The notes under the pieces are model-generated. The model searched no databases and was not told the DNA's origin. It saw only the letters and a program-made list of their open reading frames with translations. Shown one piece after another: positions 37,054 through 45,562 of a DNA stretch of 52,184 nt. The position numbers were made by a program, and so were the translations under genes. Within the stretch, counting starts at the first letter, position 1. Every line of letters starts with the position of its first letter. The DNA comes from Streptacidiphilus anmyonensis (GTDB lineage: Bacteria > Actinomycetota > Actinomycetes > Streptomycetales > Streptomycetaceae). Location: assembly GCF_000787855.1 (NCBI RefSeq), contig NZ_BBPQ01000032.1, forward strand, positions 1 through 52,184, given 5' to 3'.

Positions 37054-39543
37054 ATGGCCAGCGCATCAGACCCGGTCGCGCGCTCAGCAGCCGCGCCTCC
37101 GGGAGCGCCGGCGGTCGCACCTCCGGCGGCGCAGTCCGCGGCGCAGTCCGCAGCGCATCCGGGCTCCTCCCCTTCGGCCGAACGCACCGCCCCTGACGGC
37201 GCCGCCGACCTCACCACCGGGTTCGCCGCAGCCGTCCTCGCGTCCGCCGGAATCGGCGTATGGCGCTGGAACCGCGCCGAAGGGATCGTCGAGGCCGACG
37301 CGCGGACCCGCGAACTCCTCGGCCTCCCCCTCGACGGGCCGATGCCGACCGCCGCCACGATCCGCGCCCGCCTGCACGGCGAGGACTTCGTGCGCCTCAG
37401 CGCGATCTCCCAACTGATCGCGAGCGAAGCCCGGCCGGGCGAGGTCCGGGTCCGCGTGGTCACCCCGGACGGCCGCCTGCTGCGCACCCTCCACCTCCAG
37501 ATATCCCCCGGTCCGGCGCACACCCCCTACAGCCTTCAGGGCACCGTCCTCGACGGCCGCGCCCGCGTTCCCGGCCCCGACCCGAACGCCGCGCCGCACC
37601 CGCCGGTCGACGGGGGACACGACGAGGCGGCCGCACGGGAGCGGCACACGCGGCAGCCCGCCGACCCGGCCGCCTTCCGGCCCCGCGAGGATCCCGAGCG
37701 CCCCGAGGCCCCCGAGAACCCCGAGGCCCGGACAGCCCAGGCAGCCCCGGTGGCCGCCGGGGCCCCCGCTCCCGCCGCCGCCGACGCGGAGCGCGAACGC
37801 CGCCAGATCCACGAGCTCAACACCCTGCCCGCGACCGCGCCGCGCCTGCCCGCCGCCGACCTGCGCCGCTCGCGCGAGGCGTTCCTGCTGGACGCGGGCC
37901 GCGCCCTGGCGGAGGCGGGCACCACCAGCGAGGTGCTGCGCGTCGCCGCGACCCTGGCCATGCCGGGCTTCTCCCCCGACGCGCAGGCCGTCTTCGGCGT
38001 CAAGGGCACGATGCTCACCGTCGTCGGCCAGCACGGCCACTCCTCCGCCCAGACCAGCCCCTTCGAGATGCCGCTCGACACCGAGTACCCGGCGGCGCAG
38101 GTGGTGCGGACCGGTCGGCCGATCTATCTGTCCTCCCCGGCCGAGTACCAGCAGCGCTTCCCCGCGACCTGGCCGCTGGCCGAGCCCTTCGACCGGCAGT
38201 CGTGGGCCTTCCTGCCGCTGGTGACCGCCGGCCGCACCACCGGCGCCTGGCTGGCCGCCTTCGAGACGGCCGTCGCGTTCACCCCGGACGAGCGGGCCGT
38301 GCTCTCCACTGTGGCCCGGATGCTCTCCCAGGCTCTGGAGCGCGCCCACACCAACGAGGCGGAGCGCGCCCTCTCCCGCGGCCTGCGCCGCAGCATGGGC
38401 GACTCCGCACGCGAGATCGACGGCCTGACGGTGACCGCCCGCTACGTCCCCACCGGCGGCGGCCTGCTCGTCGGCGGCGACTGGTACGACGTCATCGACC
38501 TGCCCGGGGGCCGGATCGCGATGGTCGTCGGCGACGTGCAGGGCCACGACGTGCACGCCGCCGGGGTGATGTCCCGGCTGCGCACGGCCGTGCACGCCTA
38601 CGCCGTCGAGGGACACCGGCCCGACGCCGTGCTGGCCCGCGCCTCCCGCTTTCTCGCCAGCCTCGACGAGGACCGCTTCGCCACCTGCCTGTACATCGAG
38701 GCCGATCCGGCGAGCGGACGTCTCGAGATCGCCCGCGCCGGGCACCCCCACCCGGTGCTGCGGATGACCGACGGCACCACCGTCATCCGCCATGTCGACG
38801 GCGGCCTGCCGCTCGGCCTCGCCCCCGAGGGCGAGGACTATCCCGTCACCGAACTGGAGCTCCAGGTCGGTGAGGTGCTGATGGTCTGCACCGACGGCCT
38901 GATCGAGACCGGCGGACACGACATGTTCAGCGGCTGGGTGCGGGTCCGCGACGTGGTGGCCCCCAGCCCCGCCTCCGACCTGGAGGGCATGGCCGACGCG
39001 CTGATCCGCGCCGTGCACGGACCCGGCTCGCACCACGGCGCCGGGCGGCTGGCCGACCGCCGCGAGGACGACATCGCCCTGCTGCTGCTCCGCCGCGACC
39101 CGATCGACGGCGCGCCCAAGCCCGTCGGCCGCCGCCTGGTGGTGACCGTGGGCCAGGGCCAGCCCGCCCGCGTCGCCGCCGCCCGACGCGAGCTGCGCGG
39201 CATCCTCCAGGACTGGAACAGCCCCGACGACGCCGACGCCGCCGTTCTGCTCGTCTCCGAACTCCTCACCAACGTGCTGCTCCACACCGAGCAGGAGGGC
39301 GCGCTGCTGGCCGAGCTCTCCGGCACGTCCGGCGAGCGCCGCCTGCGCATCGAGGTCGCCGACGGCAGCGACGAAATGCCACACCTCCGCTCCCCGGGCG
39401 AGATGGCCTCCTCCGGGCGCGGCCTGGTCCTGCTCGACCTGCTTGCCGACCGCTGGGGCGTGCGCCCGAGCGGGGAGGGCAAGGTCGTCTGGTTCGAGAT
39501 GAACGAGAAGCGGTCGCCCGCCGGGGCTCAGCCGAGCGTGTAG
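37054..39543 (+). CDS. PAS-GAF-SpoIIE (PP2C) phosphatase with C-terminal HATPase domain, second copy
   Basis: An 829-residue signalling protein built like the one at 19.8-22.0 kb. A PAS-like domain is at about 50-165 (GIGVWRWNRAEGIVEADART), then a long disordered Pro/Ala/Glu linker to about 255. A GAF domain spans about 275-440, the SpoIIE phosphatase about 455-680 with GGDWYDV (Asp476) and VVGDVQGHD, and the HATPase about 690-820 with Asn740 in LLTNVLLH and GRGLVLLDLLA. It should control a sigma factor through an anti-sigma/antagonist pair not in the window. ATG 37054 has GAAGGGG upstream. Its last 16 bp overlap the end of the converging DUF3224 gene. Confidence 0.92.
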   Translation: MASASDPVARSAAAPPGAPAVAPPAAQSAAQSAAHPGSSPSAERTAPDGAADLTTGFAAAVLASAGIGVWRWNRAEGIVEADARTRELLGLPLDGPMPTAATIRARLHGEDFVRLSAISQLIASEARPGEVRVRVVTPDGRLLRTLHLQISPGPAHTPYSLQGTVLDGRARVPGPDPNAAPHPPVDGGHDEAAARERHTRQPADPAAFRPREDPERPEAPENPEARTAQAAPVAAGAPAPAAADAERERRQIHELNTLPATAPRLPAADLRRSREAFLLDAGRALAEAGTTSEVLRVAATLAMPGFSPDAQAVFGVKGTMLTVVGQHGHSSAQTSPFEMPLDTEYPAAQVVRTGRPIYLSSPAEYQQRFPATWPLAEPFDRQSWAFLPLVTAGRTTGAWLAAFETAVAFTPDERAVLSTVARMLSQALERAHTNEAERALSRGLRRSMGDSAREIDGLTVTARYVPTGGGLLVGGDWYDVIDLPGGRIAMVVGDVQGHDVHAAGVMSRLRTAVHAYAVEGHRPDAVLARASRFLASLDEDRFATCLYIEADPASGRLEIARAGHPHPVLRMTDGTTVIRHVDGGLPLGLAPEGEDYPVTELELQVGEVLMVCTDGLIETGGHDMFSGWVRVRDVVAPSPASDLEGMADALIRAVHGPGSHHGAGRLADRREDDIALLLLRRDPIDGAPKPVGRRLVVTVGQGQPARVAAARRELRGILQDWNSPDDADAAVLLVSELLTNVLLHTEQEGALLAELSGTSGERRLRIEVADGSDEMPHLRSPGEMASSGRGLVLLDLLADRWGVRPSGEGKVVWFEMNEKRSPAGAQPSV

Positions 39544-39938
39544 TCGAGCCAGATCCGGTGCGTGCCGTCGGCCTCGACCGTCAGACCGCCCGTGCCCGCT
39601 ATGCCCGCGAGCTCCCCCGTGCCGCTACCGGGCACCAGGACGAAGAACTCGTCACGCCGGTTGTCGCCGTCCGTCGTCGCCGAGTGCGCGAAATTGAACG
39701 TGCCGGAGCGGCCGTCGACCGCGCCCTCGAAGGACTCCATGGCGACGTAGGTGCCGACTCCGCGCCCGATGTCGTAGGCGGACGTGAAGAGCGTCTCGGA
39801 GCGGCCCTCGACGGCCCCGGCGAAGTGCTTCTCCATGGTCGCGACGCCCGTGGACAGGGCCGTCGCCACCTTGCCGGAGAGCTCCTGGGCCGGGACGGGC
39901 TGCATGCTGACGACGGAGAAGGTGCCGTTGGTTCGCAT
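39528..39938 (-). CDS. DUF3224 family protein
   Basis: A 136-residue protein matching DUF3224: it starts RTNGTFSVVSMQPVPAQEL, continues with a long antiparallel beta pattern (KHFAGAVEGRSETLF, YVAMESFEGAVDGRSGTFNF) and ends GGLTVEADGTHRIWLDYTL. This is the allene-oxide-cyclase-like barrel fold; enzymatic role unknown. ATG 39938 is preferred to a GTG two codons upstream because TAGCGT at 39945-39950 lies 6 nt before it. The 3' end overlaps the converging phosphatase gene by 16 bp. Confidence 0.88.
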   Translation of the reverse strand: MRTNGTFSVVSMQPVPAQELSGKVATALSTGVATMEKHFAGAVEGRSETLFTSAYDIGRGVGTYVAMESFEGAVDGRSGTFNFAHSATTDGDNRRDEFFVLVPGSGTGELAGIAGTGGLTVEADGTHRIWLDYTLG

Positions 39939-39944
39939 GGCCAC

Positions 39945-39950
39945 ACGCTA
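39945..39950 (-). promoter_or_regulatory. -10 of a probable leaderless promoter
   Basis: TAGCGT on the minus strand, 6 nt before the DUF3224 ATG. Confidence 0.45.
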
Positions 39951-40035
39951 GCCACCACGACTGACAACCGCGCCGGAAGCGCACAAGCGATCGAAACCGA
40001 TCGGAAACCGCTGGCCTCGCGCAACGCGCCGGTGC

Positions 40036-40041
40036 CATGCT
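40036..40041 (+). promoter_or_regulatory. -10 of a probable leaderless promoter
   Basis: CATGCT, 6 nt before the GTG of the Mut7-C gene, with no ribosome-binding site in between. Confidence 0.35.
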
Positions 40042-40047
40042 GGCGGC

Positions 40048-40809
40048 GTGGACGGACCGGAGATCATCATCAGCTTCGACCCCGACCTGCACGTCTTCGT
40101 CGCCGCGGCGCGCCGCGTCGAACAGGGCGCGCGTGTGCGCACCGACGGCGCGTCCACGCTGGGTCACGTCGTCGAGTCGCTCGGCGTGCCGCTGACGGAG
40201 GTCGGCGGCCTGACCGTCGACGGACGCCCGTGCCACGTCTCGCACATCCCCGCGGCCGGCGAGCGCGTCCATGTCTCACCCGTCACCCGGCCCCAGTCAC
40301 TGCCCGGCCCGCCGCGCTTCCTGCTCGACGTGCACCTCGGCACGCTCGCCCGGCGCCTGCGGCTGCTCGGCGTGGACGCGGCCTACGAGCGGCTGGACAT
40401 CGGCGACGCCGCGCTCGCCGCGCAGTCCGCGCGCGAGCAGCGCGTCATGCTGTCGCGCGACCGCGGCCTGCTGCACCGCCGCGAGCTGTGGGCGGGCGCG
40501 TACGTCTACAGCCACCGCCCCGAGGAGCAGCTGACCGACGTGCTCGAGCGCTTCGCGCCGCCGCTCGCGCCGTGGACCCGCTGCACCGCCTGCAACGGAG
40601 AGCTGCGCCCGGCGACGCTGGAGGAGGTCCGGCCGCAGCTGCGCGCCGGGACCGAGCGTTCCTACGACACGTTCGCCCTGTGCACCGCCTGCGGCCGGGC
40701 CTACTGGCGCGGCGCCCACCAGGAGGGGCTCAACGACATCGTCGCGGACGCCCTGCGCCAGGCGGAGGCGCGCGGCGGCGGCCTGCGGGGATCCGTCGCG
40801 CCGGGGTGA
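40048..40809 (+). CDS. Mut7-C RNase-domain protein with ubiquitin-like N-terminus
   Basis: A 253-residue protein. Residues 1-82 form a ThiS/MoaD-type ubiquitin-like domain (TLGHVVESLGVPLTEVGGLT, then VDGRPCHVSHIPAAGERVHV). Residues 88-245 are the Mut7-C PIN-like nuclease: RFLLDVHLGTLARRLRLLGV (first Asp), LSRDRGLLHRR (second Asp) and a C-terminal zinc ribbon with CTAC and CTACGRAYWRG. The metal-binding Asp residues are present, so RNase activity is plausible. The fused arrangement is known in bacteria but its target RNA is not. GTG start without ribosome-binding site; stop is 64 bp before the NTF2-like gene. Confidence 0.88.
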   Translation: MDGPEIIISFDPDLHVFVAAARRVEQGARVRTDGASTLGHVVESLGVPLTEVGGLTVDGRPCHVSHIPAAGERVHVSPVTRPQSLPGPPRFLLDVHLGTLARRLRLLGVDAAYERLDIGDAALAAQSAREQRVMLSRDRGLLHRRELWAGAYVYSHRPEEQLTDVLERFAPPLAPWTRCTACNGELRPATLEEVRPQLRAGTERSYDTFALCTACGRAYWRGAHQEGLNDIVADALRQAEARGGGLRGSVAPG

Positions 40810-40873
40810 CGGCGTGCCCTGAACGGCGGTCCGTGCGGTGCGACGCCGGGTGGGCGGGTGTTCGCTGGAGGGC

Positions 40874-41197
40874 ATGACGATTGCCACCGCGAAACTCTCC
40901 GACCCCGTCGTCCGCCGCGTCGTCGAGGCGATCAACGCCCACGACCGCGCCGCCTTCGTCGGCCTGCTGACCTCGGACGCGACCATGTCGGACGACGGCT
41001 CGGACCGGAACCTCCAGGAGTGGATCGACCGCGAGATCTTCGACGCGGGCGGCCGTATGGACGTCCAGAAGGAGTCCAACGGGGGCCAGACCCTGCTGGC
41101 GAGGTTCCGCAACGACACCTGGGGGGAGATGAGCACCGTCTGGCGCTTCGACGTCGAGGACGGGCACGTCCGCCGCTTCGAGACGGGCCAGGCCTGA
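40874..41197 (+). CDS. SnoaL/NTF2-like small protein
   Basis: A 107-residue protein with the NTF2-like cone fold: VVRRVVEAINAHDRAAFVGL (helix with the D-x-x-A-F motif), LTSDATMSDDG, then a beta sheet including TLLARFRNDTWGEMSTVWRF and a last strand GHVRRFETGQ. These proteins can be isomerases, cyclases or binding proteins; no catalytic Asp/His pair is certain. TGGAGGG lies 3 nt before the ATG, a strong site that fixes the start. The minus-strand universal stress gene converges 7 bp further on. Confidence 0.82.
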   Translation: MTIATAKLSDPVVRRVVEAINAHDRAAFVGLLTSDATMSDDGSDRNLQEWIDREIFDAGGRMDVQKESNGGQTLLARFRNDTWGEMSTVWRFDVEDGHVRRFETGQA

Positions 41198-41204
41198 GCG
41201 GCCG

Positions 41205-41666
41205 TCAGCGCTTCTCGCCGTCGGAGCGGACGATCAGCACCGAGCACGGCGCGTACTGCGCCAGGTGCTGGCTGACCGACCCGAGCATGATCCCCTTGAA
41301 CCCGCCGTAGCCGCGGCTGCCGACGACCAGCAGCACGGCGTCCTGCGCGGCGTCCAGCAGCACCTGCGTGGGGCTCCCCTGCACCAGCCGCTTCCGGATC
41401 CGCGGCTGCGGCCCCGGCCCCGCGACGTCCTCGACCGCCGCGTCGAGCCGGCGCTGGGCCTGCTCCTCGAAGGTGAGGCCTTCCTGCCCCGGCAGAGGCT
41501 CGGGCACGGAGAAGATGCTCGGCCACTCCCAGGCGAGCACGGCGTGCACCAGGCCGTCCGTGAGCTCCGCCTGCCGGATCGCGGCCCGCAGCGCGTCGGC
41601 GGCGTGCCGCGAACCGTCGACGCCGACCACGATGACGTCGGGCGCCCGCTCGCCGTTCCGGACCAT
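41205..41666 (-). CDS. Universal stress protein (UspA family)
   Basis: A 153-residue single-domain universal stress protein. The first strand VIVVGVDGSRHAADALRAA carries the conserved Asp, and the C-terminal ATP-binding motif is GSRGYGGFKGIMLGSVSQHL (G-x2-G-x9-G-S), followed by VLIV. ATP binding is therefore likely. In Actinobacteria such proteins accumulate under hypoxia or stationary phase. ATG 41666 is fixed by a strong AAGGAGGAAG site. Divergent from the flavoprotein gene. Confidence 0.93.
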   Translation of the reverse strand: MVRNGERAPDVIVVGVDGSRHAADALRAAIRQAELTDGLVHAVLAWEWPSIFSVPEPLPGQEGLTFEEQAQRRLDAAVEDVAGPGPQPRIRKRLVQGSPTQVLLDAAQDAVLLVVGSRGYGGFKGIMLGSVSQHLAQYAPCSVLIVRSDGEKR

Positions 41667-41738
41667 GAGCCTTCCTCCTTGTTCGTCCACGCAGTTCGTC
41701 CGCGCATCGGCCACGCTCTCACCCCCTCGCGCGCCCGA

Positions 41739-41799
41739 CCGTCCGCAACACGCTGGCACCGGCGGAGAACCCCGCTGAGCGGCGGGGAAGTGCGGACGG
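41739..41799. promoter_or_regulatory. Nested inverted repeats upstream of the flavoprotein gene
   Basis: CCGTCCGCA (41739-41747) and TGCGGACGG (41791-41799) are perfect 9-bp arms 43 nt apart. Inside lies a second hairpin CCCCGC (41770-41775)/GCGGGG (41782-41787). The structure ends 14 bp before the flavoprotein ATG, in the divergent gap with the universal stress gene. Confidence 0.4.
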
Positions 41800-41813
41800 C
41801 ATGCAGATGTTTC

Positions 41814-42944
41814 ATGGTCGTGAGTGTTGAATCAGCAACAGAGGTCGGCGTGGTCGTCATCGGCGCCGGACAGGCGGGCCTGTCCACCGCGTACCACCTG
41901 CGGCGGCGCGGGCTGCGGCCGTTCGAGGACTTCGTCGTGCTGGACGGCGACGCCGCACCGGGCGGCGCGTGGCAGCACCGGCCGTCGTCCCTGACCATGG
42001 CCATGGTCCACGGCTTCCACGAGCTGCCCGGCGCCCCGCTGCCTCCGCTCGCACCCCTGCTCCCCGCACGCGACGTACTGCCCGGCTACTTCGCGGCCTA
42101 CGAGCGCGACAACGAGCTGCCCGTACTGCGCCCGGTCGCCGTCACCTCCGTCCGGTCCGAGTCACCGGCCCCTGACGCGCGGCTGCTGGTGCAGAGTGGC
42201 AGCGGGCGGGAATGGTCCGCGCGGGCGCTGGTCAACGCGACCGGGACGTGGACCCGCCCGTTCGTCCCCCGCTACCCCGGCGCGGAGCGCTTCCGCGGCC
42301 GGATGCTGCACAGCTCCGCCTACCGCGGCCCCGAGGAGTTCCGGGGCATGGGAACGGTCCTGGTCGTGGGCGGCGGGGCCTCCGCCGTCCAGATCCTCGC
42401 GGAGACGGCCGCCGTCGCCCGCACGCTCTGGGTGACCCGGACACCTCCGGTCTTCCGCGACGACCCCTTCGTCCCGCAGGAGTTGGGCCGCGCCGCCGTC
42501 GCCATGGTGGAGGAACGGGTGCGCGCGGGCCTGCCGCCCAGGAGCGTGGTCTCGGTGACCGGCCTGCCGCCCTCCCCCGCGCTGCTGCTCGCGCGCGAAC
42601 GCGGCGCGCTGCACCGACTGCCGATGTTCGAACGGATCACCGAGGACGGCGTGGTCTGGCTCGACGGGCACGCGGAGCACGTCGACGCGATCGTCTGGGC
42701 CACGGGCTTCCGGGCCGCGGTCGGCCACCTCGCCCTACTCGGCCTGCGCGAGCCCGGCGGCGGCATCCGCATGGACGGCACCCGGGCCGCCCGGGACCCC
42801 CGCGTCCATCTCGTCGGCTACGGCCCCTCGGCCAGCACGATCGGCGCCAACCGCGCCGGCCGCGCGGCGGCTGTCGCCGTCGACCGCTACCTCAAGACCA
42901 CCGCCGCCCCGTCCGCGCCCGCCCTCGCCGCACTCCCAAGCTGA
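41814..42944 (+). CDS. FAD-dependent oxidoreductase (flavin monooxygenase/TrxR-like)
   Basis: A 376-residue flavoprotein. The FAD dinucleotide fold is VVVIGAGQAGLSTAYHLRRR (G-x-G-x-x-G, about 13-32), followed by GGAWQHRPSSL, the block typical of CzcO/FMO-like enzymes. A second Rossmann motif VLVVGGGASAVQILAE (about 183-198) binds NADPH, and the C-terminal IVWATGFRAAV is the conserved A-T-G motif. Substrate unknown; related proteins oxidise S, N or carbonyl groups or serve in metal resistance clusters. ATG 41814 or the in-frame GTG 41820 could be the start; neither has a clear ribosome-binding site. Confidence 0.9.
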   Translation: MVVSVESATEVGVVVIGAGQAGLSTAYHLRRRGLRPFEDFVVLDGDAAPGGAWQHRPSSLTMAMVHGFHELPGAPLPPLAPLLPARDVLPGYFAAYERDNELPVLRPVAVTSVRSESPAPDARLLVQSGSGREWSARALVNATGTWTRPFVPRYPGAERFRGRMLHSSAYRGPEEFRGMGTVLVVGGGASAVQILAETAAVARTLWVTRTPPVFRDDPFVPQELGRAAVAMVEERVRAGLPPRSVVSVTGLPPSPALLLARERGALHRLPMFERITEDGVVWLDGHAEHVDAIVWATGFRAAVGHLALLGLREPGGGIRMDGTRAARDPRVHLVGYGPSASTIGANRAGRAAAVAVDRYLKTTAAPSAPALAALPS

Positions 42945-43242
42945 GACCACCGCGCGCGGCTGTGCCCCAGCGCGCCGCGGCGACGGCCAGGCCCCCACGG
43001 GGCCGGGCCGCAGCCCCACCGGCGTCGGAACCCGGCACGCGAACCCGGCCGCTCTAGGCCGCGCCTCACGCGTTCGGTGCCGCCGCCGTGGCGGCCGACA
43101 GCGTGACCGGACCCGAACCTGCACCCGGCCCCCGCTCGCCCCTCACCCCTGCGACGGGGCCGCCGACCATCCGACCGGCACCATCACCGGGGCCGAGCTC
43201 CCAACCCGCGCCCGGCTGCCGAGCGCGGCGCCCGTCCGCGCC
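42945..43242. other. Convergent intergenic gap of about 300 bp, no gene
   Basis: C/G-rich, with no frame that reads like a protein. The only structure noted is the GGCCCC-CAC-GGGGCC hairpin listed separately. Confidence 0.5.
42990..43004 (+). terminator. Hairpin after the flavoprotein gene
   Basis: GGCCCC-CAC-GGGGCC, a perfect 6-bp stem with a 3-nt loop, 45 bp after the stop codon. Confidence 0.4.
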
Positions 43243-44241
43243 TCAGCCCTTGGGCGGGGCCGCCGTACGCGCGGGGGAGCCGCCGTGGCGGCCGCCTTCG
43301 CTGGGGCGGAAGCGGGAGCTCGGGCTCGCGCCGGAGCCAGGCACCGGGTCCTGGCCGCCGTTCCTGCCCTGCGCGTCCCCCTCCTGAGGCTGCATCTGGA
43401 GCCGCGAGAGCCCGATCGCGCCGAGCGCGACCAGCAGCACGCCGATGATCTGCGGGATCAGCCACCAGCCGACCCGCACCGTCTCGTTGTAGAGCGTCAC
43501 GCCCAACGAGAGGCTGACCAGCGCGTCGCCGAGGGTCAGTGCGGGCTGCGAGGCGACCAGCGGGCCGGCCTGCATCGCGTTCTCCAGCAGGAACAGCGCG
43601 CAGACGCCCACGGTGGCGAAGCCGTAGGTCTGCCAGGAGGTGAAGAACGCCTCGACGCCCTGGTGGTCCAGGGTGTCGGTCGCCGACTTCATCAGCGCCG
43701 CGGTCAGCGCGTAGCCGATCGCCGCCGCGAGGCCCAGGCAGACCGCGCGGGCGCCGCCGACCGGGCGGCGCAGCGCGGCGAGGCAGAGCACCACCATGGC
43801 ACCGCCGCAACTGGCCAGGGCGAGCACCCACAGGCCCACGCCGGGCTGAAGCGATCCGCCTGTCGGCGCGGCCGCGACGAGTGCCATACCGAGGCCGCCT
43901 ACGAGGCAGGCCACCCAGATCCAGGCGAGCGTCGGCATCCGGCGGTGGAAGACCATGCCGCCGATCATCAGCGCGGCCGGGAGCTCCAGCACGAAGATCG
44001 GCTGGACGACGGCGAGCGGCCCGGTGGCCAGCGCGAGGCCCTGGAAGGCCGCGGCGAAGATGACTCCGAGTATCCCGAAGAGCCACACGGGCGTGCGCAG
44101 CAGATCCCACATCAGCCCGAGGCGGAAGCCCTGCGAGCGCGGCACGATCAGCGCGGCGCGCCGTTGCAGCACGGTGCCCATGGCGTTGCTGATCGCGGCG
44201 CACACCGCGAACACCACCGACAGCACCGCCGTCACAGACAC
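43243..44241 (-). CDS. DMT-superfamily transporter
   Basis: A 332-residue membrane protein with about nine or ten helices in two halves, as in EamA/DMT transporters. It starts VSVTAVLSVVFAVCAAISNA, contains ATGPLAVVQPIFVLELPAAL (about 73-92) and YNETVRVGWWLIPQIIGVLL near 270, typical of this actinobacterial group. The C-terminal 45 residues are hydrophilic Gly/Ser/Pro-rich and probably disordered. Substrate unknown. GTG 44241 has GGGAG upstream and is preferred to an earlier in-frame ATG, which would add a basic, non-conserved leader. Confidence 0.85.
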   Translation of the reverse strand: MSVTAVLSVVFAVCAAISNAMGTVLQRRAALIVPRSQGFRLGLMWDLLRTPVWLFGILGVIFAAAFQGLALATGPLAVVQPIFVLELPAALMIGGMVFHRRMPTLAWIWVACLVGGLGMALVAAAPTGGSLQPGVGLWVLALASCGGAMVVLCLAALRRPVGGARAVCLGLAAAIGYALTAALMKSATDTLDHQGVEAFFTSWQTYGFATVGVCALFLLENAMQAGPLVASQPALTLGDALVSLSLGVTLYNETVRVGWWLIPQIIGVLLVALGAIGLSRLQMQPQEGDAQGRNGGQDPVPGSGASPSSRFRPSEGGRHGGSPARTAAPPKG

Positions 44242-44364
44242 GTCGCTCCCACGGTTCCGCCCCCGCCACCGGCTGGACGCCGGCCGAACCGATTGATCGG
44301 CTCCTGTGGGCATGCTACCCAGCGAAGCGCCGGAACTTCCGCTGCAAAAACGTCTCCGACGTTG

Positions 44365-45414
44365 TCAGGCCCGCTGCTTGGAGGCAGCGCCCGCCGATCC
44401 GCTGGCGGTGGAGCCGTTCGCGGCGCGCCTGAGCCCGCGGTTGGAGCCCTCGTCGCCGAGGTCGTCGCGAACGTCCGCGCCGTTCCCCGCCTCGGCCTCG
44501 GCCTCGACATCGGCCTCGACATCGCTCTCGACGTCCTCGTCGACCCTCGTGGCCGGATCGGCCTCGTCCGGGGACTCGTCCGCGGGCGGGTTGATCCGGG
44601 AGGCCCCGATGGGGTTCTCGGGGGCGGGCTTGTTGCGCGTCACGTAGAGGTACACCAGGCCGGCCAAGAAGAGCAGCAGCGCCGTCCAGTCGTTGAGGCG
44701 CAGGCCGAGGAAGCGGTTGGCGTGGTCGCTGCGCAGCGCCTCGATCCAGAAGCGGCCGAGGGTGTAGCCGGAGACGTAGAGGGCGAACAGGCGTCCGTTG
44801 TGCATGCTCCAGCGGCGGTCCGCGTAGAGCAGCACGAAGACCAGCATCAGGTCCCACAGCGACTCGTACAGGAAGGTCGGCTGGAAGACGCCGTGGACGA
44901 CGCTGCCGTCCGCGTTGATCTTGTTGATCTCCAGGCCCCACGGCAGCTTGGTCGGGTTGCCGTAGAGCTCCTGGTTGAACCAGTTGCCCCAGCGGCCGAT
45001 CGCCTGCGCCAGGATCAGGCCGGGGGCCAGCGCGTCGGCGAAGCCGGACAGCGGGATGCCCTTGCGGCGGCAGCCGATCCACGCGCCGACGGCGCCGAGC
45101 GCGACCGCGCCCCAGATGCCGAGACCGCCGTCCCAGATGTACAGGGCCCGGATGGGCTGCTCACCGGCCTTGAAGTACAGCTCCGGGTCGGTGATCACGT
45201 GGTAGAGCCGACCGCCGACGATGCCGAAGGGGACGGCCCACAGAGCGACGTCGAAGACGTCCTCCGGGTTGCCGCCGAGCTTGATCCACCGCTTGCGGGT
45301 CAGCCAGATGGCGGCCGCGATCCCGGCCAGGATGCACAGCGCGTACGCGCGGATCGGCACAGGGCCCAGGTGCCAGACACCCTGTGACGGGCTGGGAATG
45401 TACGCGAGTTCCAT
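44365..45414 (-). CDS. lgt: Prolipoprotein diacylglyceryl transferase
   Basis: A 349-residue integral membrane enzyme that moves diacylglycerol from phosphatidylglycerol to the lipobox cysteine of prolipoproteins. The Lgt signature GRWGNWFNQELYG is at 140-152 (Arg141 and Glu149 conserved). YALCILAGIAAAIWLTRKRW is in the first helix region and SGYTLGRFWIEALRSD near 220. About seven helices are visible. The C-terminal 75 residues are an acidic Asp/Glu/Ala tail, common in Streptomyces Lgt. ATG 45414 has GAGGGAAG about 9 nt upstream; a TAGGGT -10 lies on the minus strand at 45487-45492, giving a leader near 65 nt. Confidence 0.95.
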   Translation of the reverse strand: MELAYIPSPSQGVWHLGPVPIRAYALCILAGIAAAIWLTRKRWIKLGGNPEDVFDVALWAVPFGIVGGRLYHVITDPELYFKAGEQPIRALYIWDGGLGIWGAVALGAVGAWIGCRRKGIPLSGFADALAPGLILAQAIGRWGNWFNQELYGNPTKLPWGLEINKINADGSVVHGVFQPTFLYESLWDLMLVFVLLYADRRWSMHNGRLFALYVSGYTLGRFWIEALRSDHANRFLGLRLNDWTALLLFLAGLVYLYVTRNKPAPENPIGASRINPPADESPDEADPATRVDEDVESDVEADVEAEAEAGNGADVRDDLGDEGSNRGLRRAANGSTASGSAGAASKQRA

Positions 45415-45562
45415 CGGGGCCGCTTCCCTCGAGACCGGGCGGGCGACCGCGCCCGAACGCACGGGGCCCGCAATGCTGCGGGCCCCACCCTACATGCGCA
45501 CCGTGCGTTGACCGGTGCTGCACGACCAGTCGTTTTTCCGTTCCGCGACTTCCAGTCTGCGA

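Noticed and set aside
37084-39384. Long minus-strand frame opposite the second SpoIIE-type protein
   Set aside because: Same GC shadow effect; composition is low-complexity and there is no start context.
42945-43242. Possible small gene in the gap after the flavoprotein
   Set aside because: No frame has a ribosome-binding site or sensible composition; only a hairpin could be supported.
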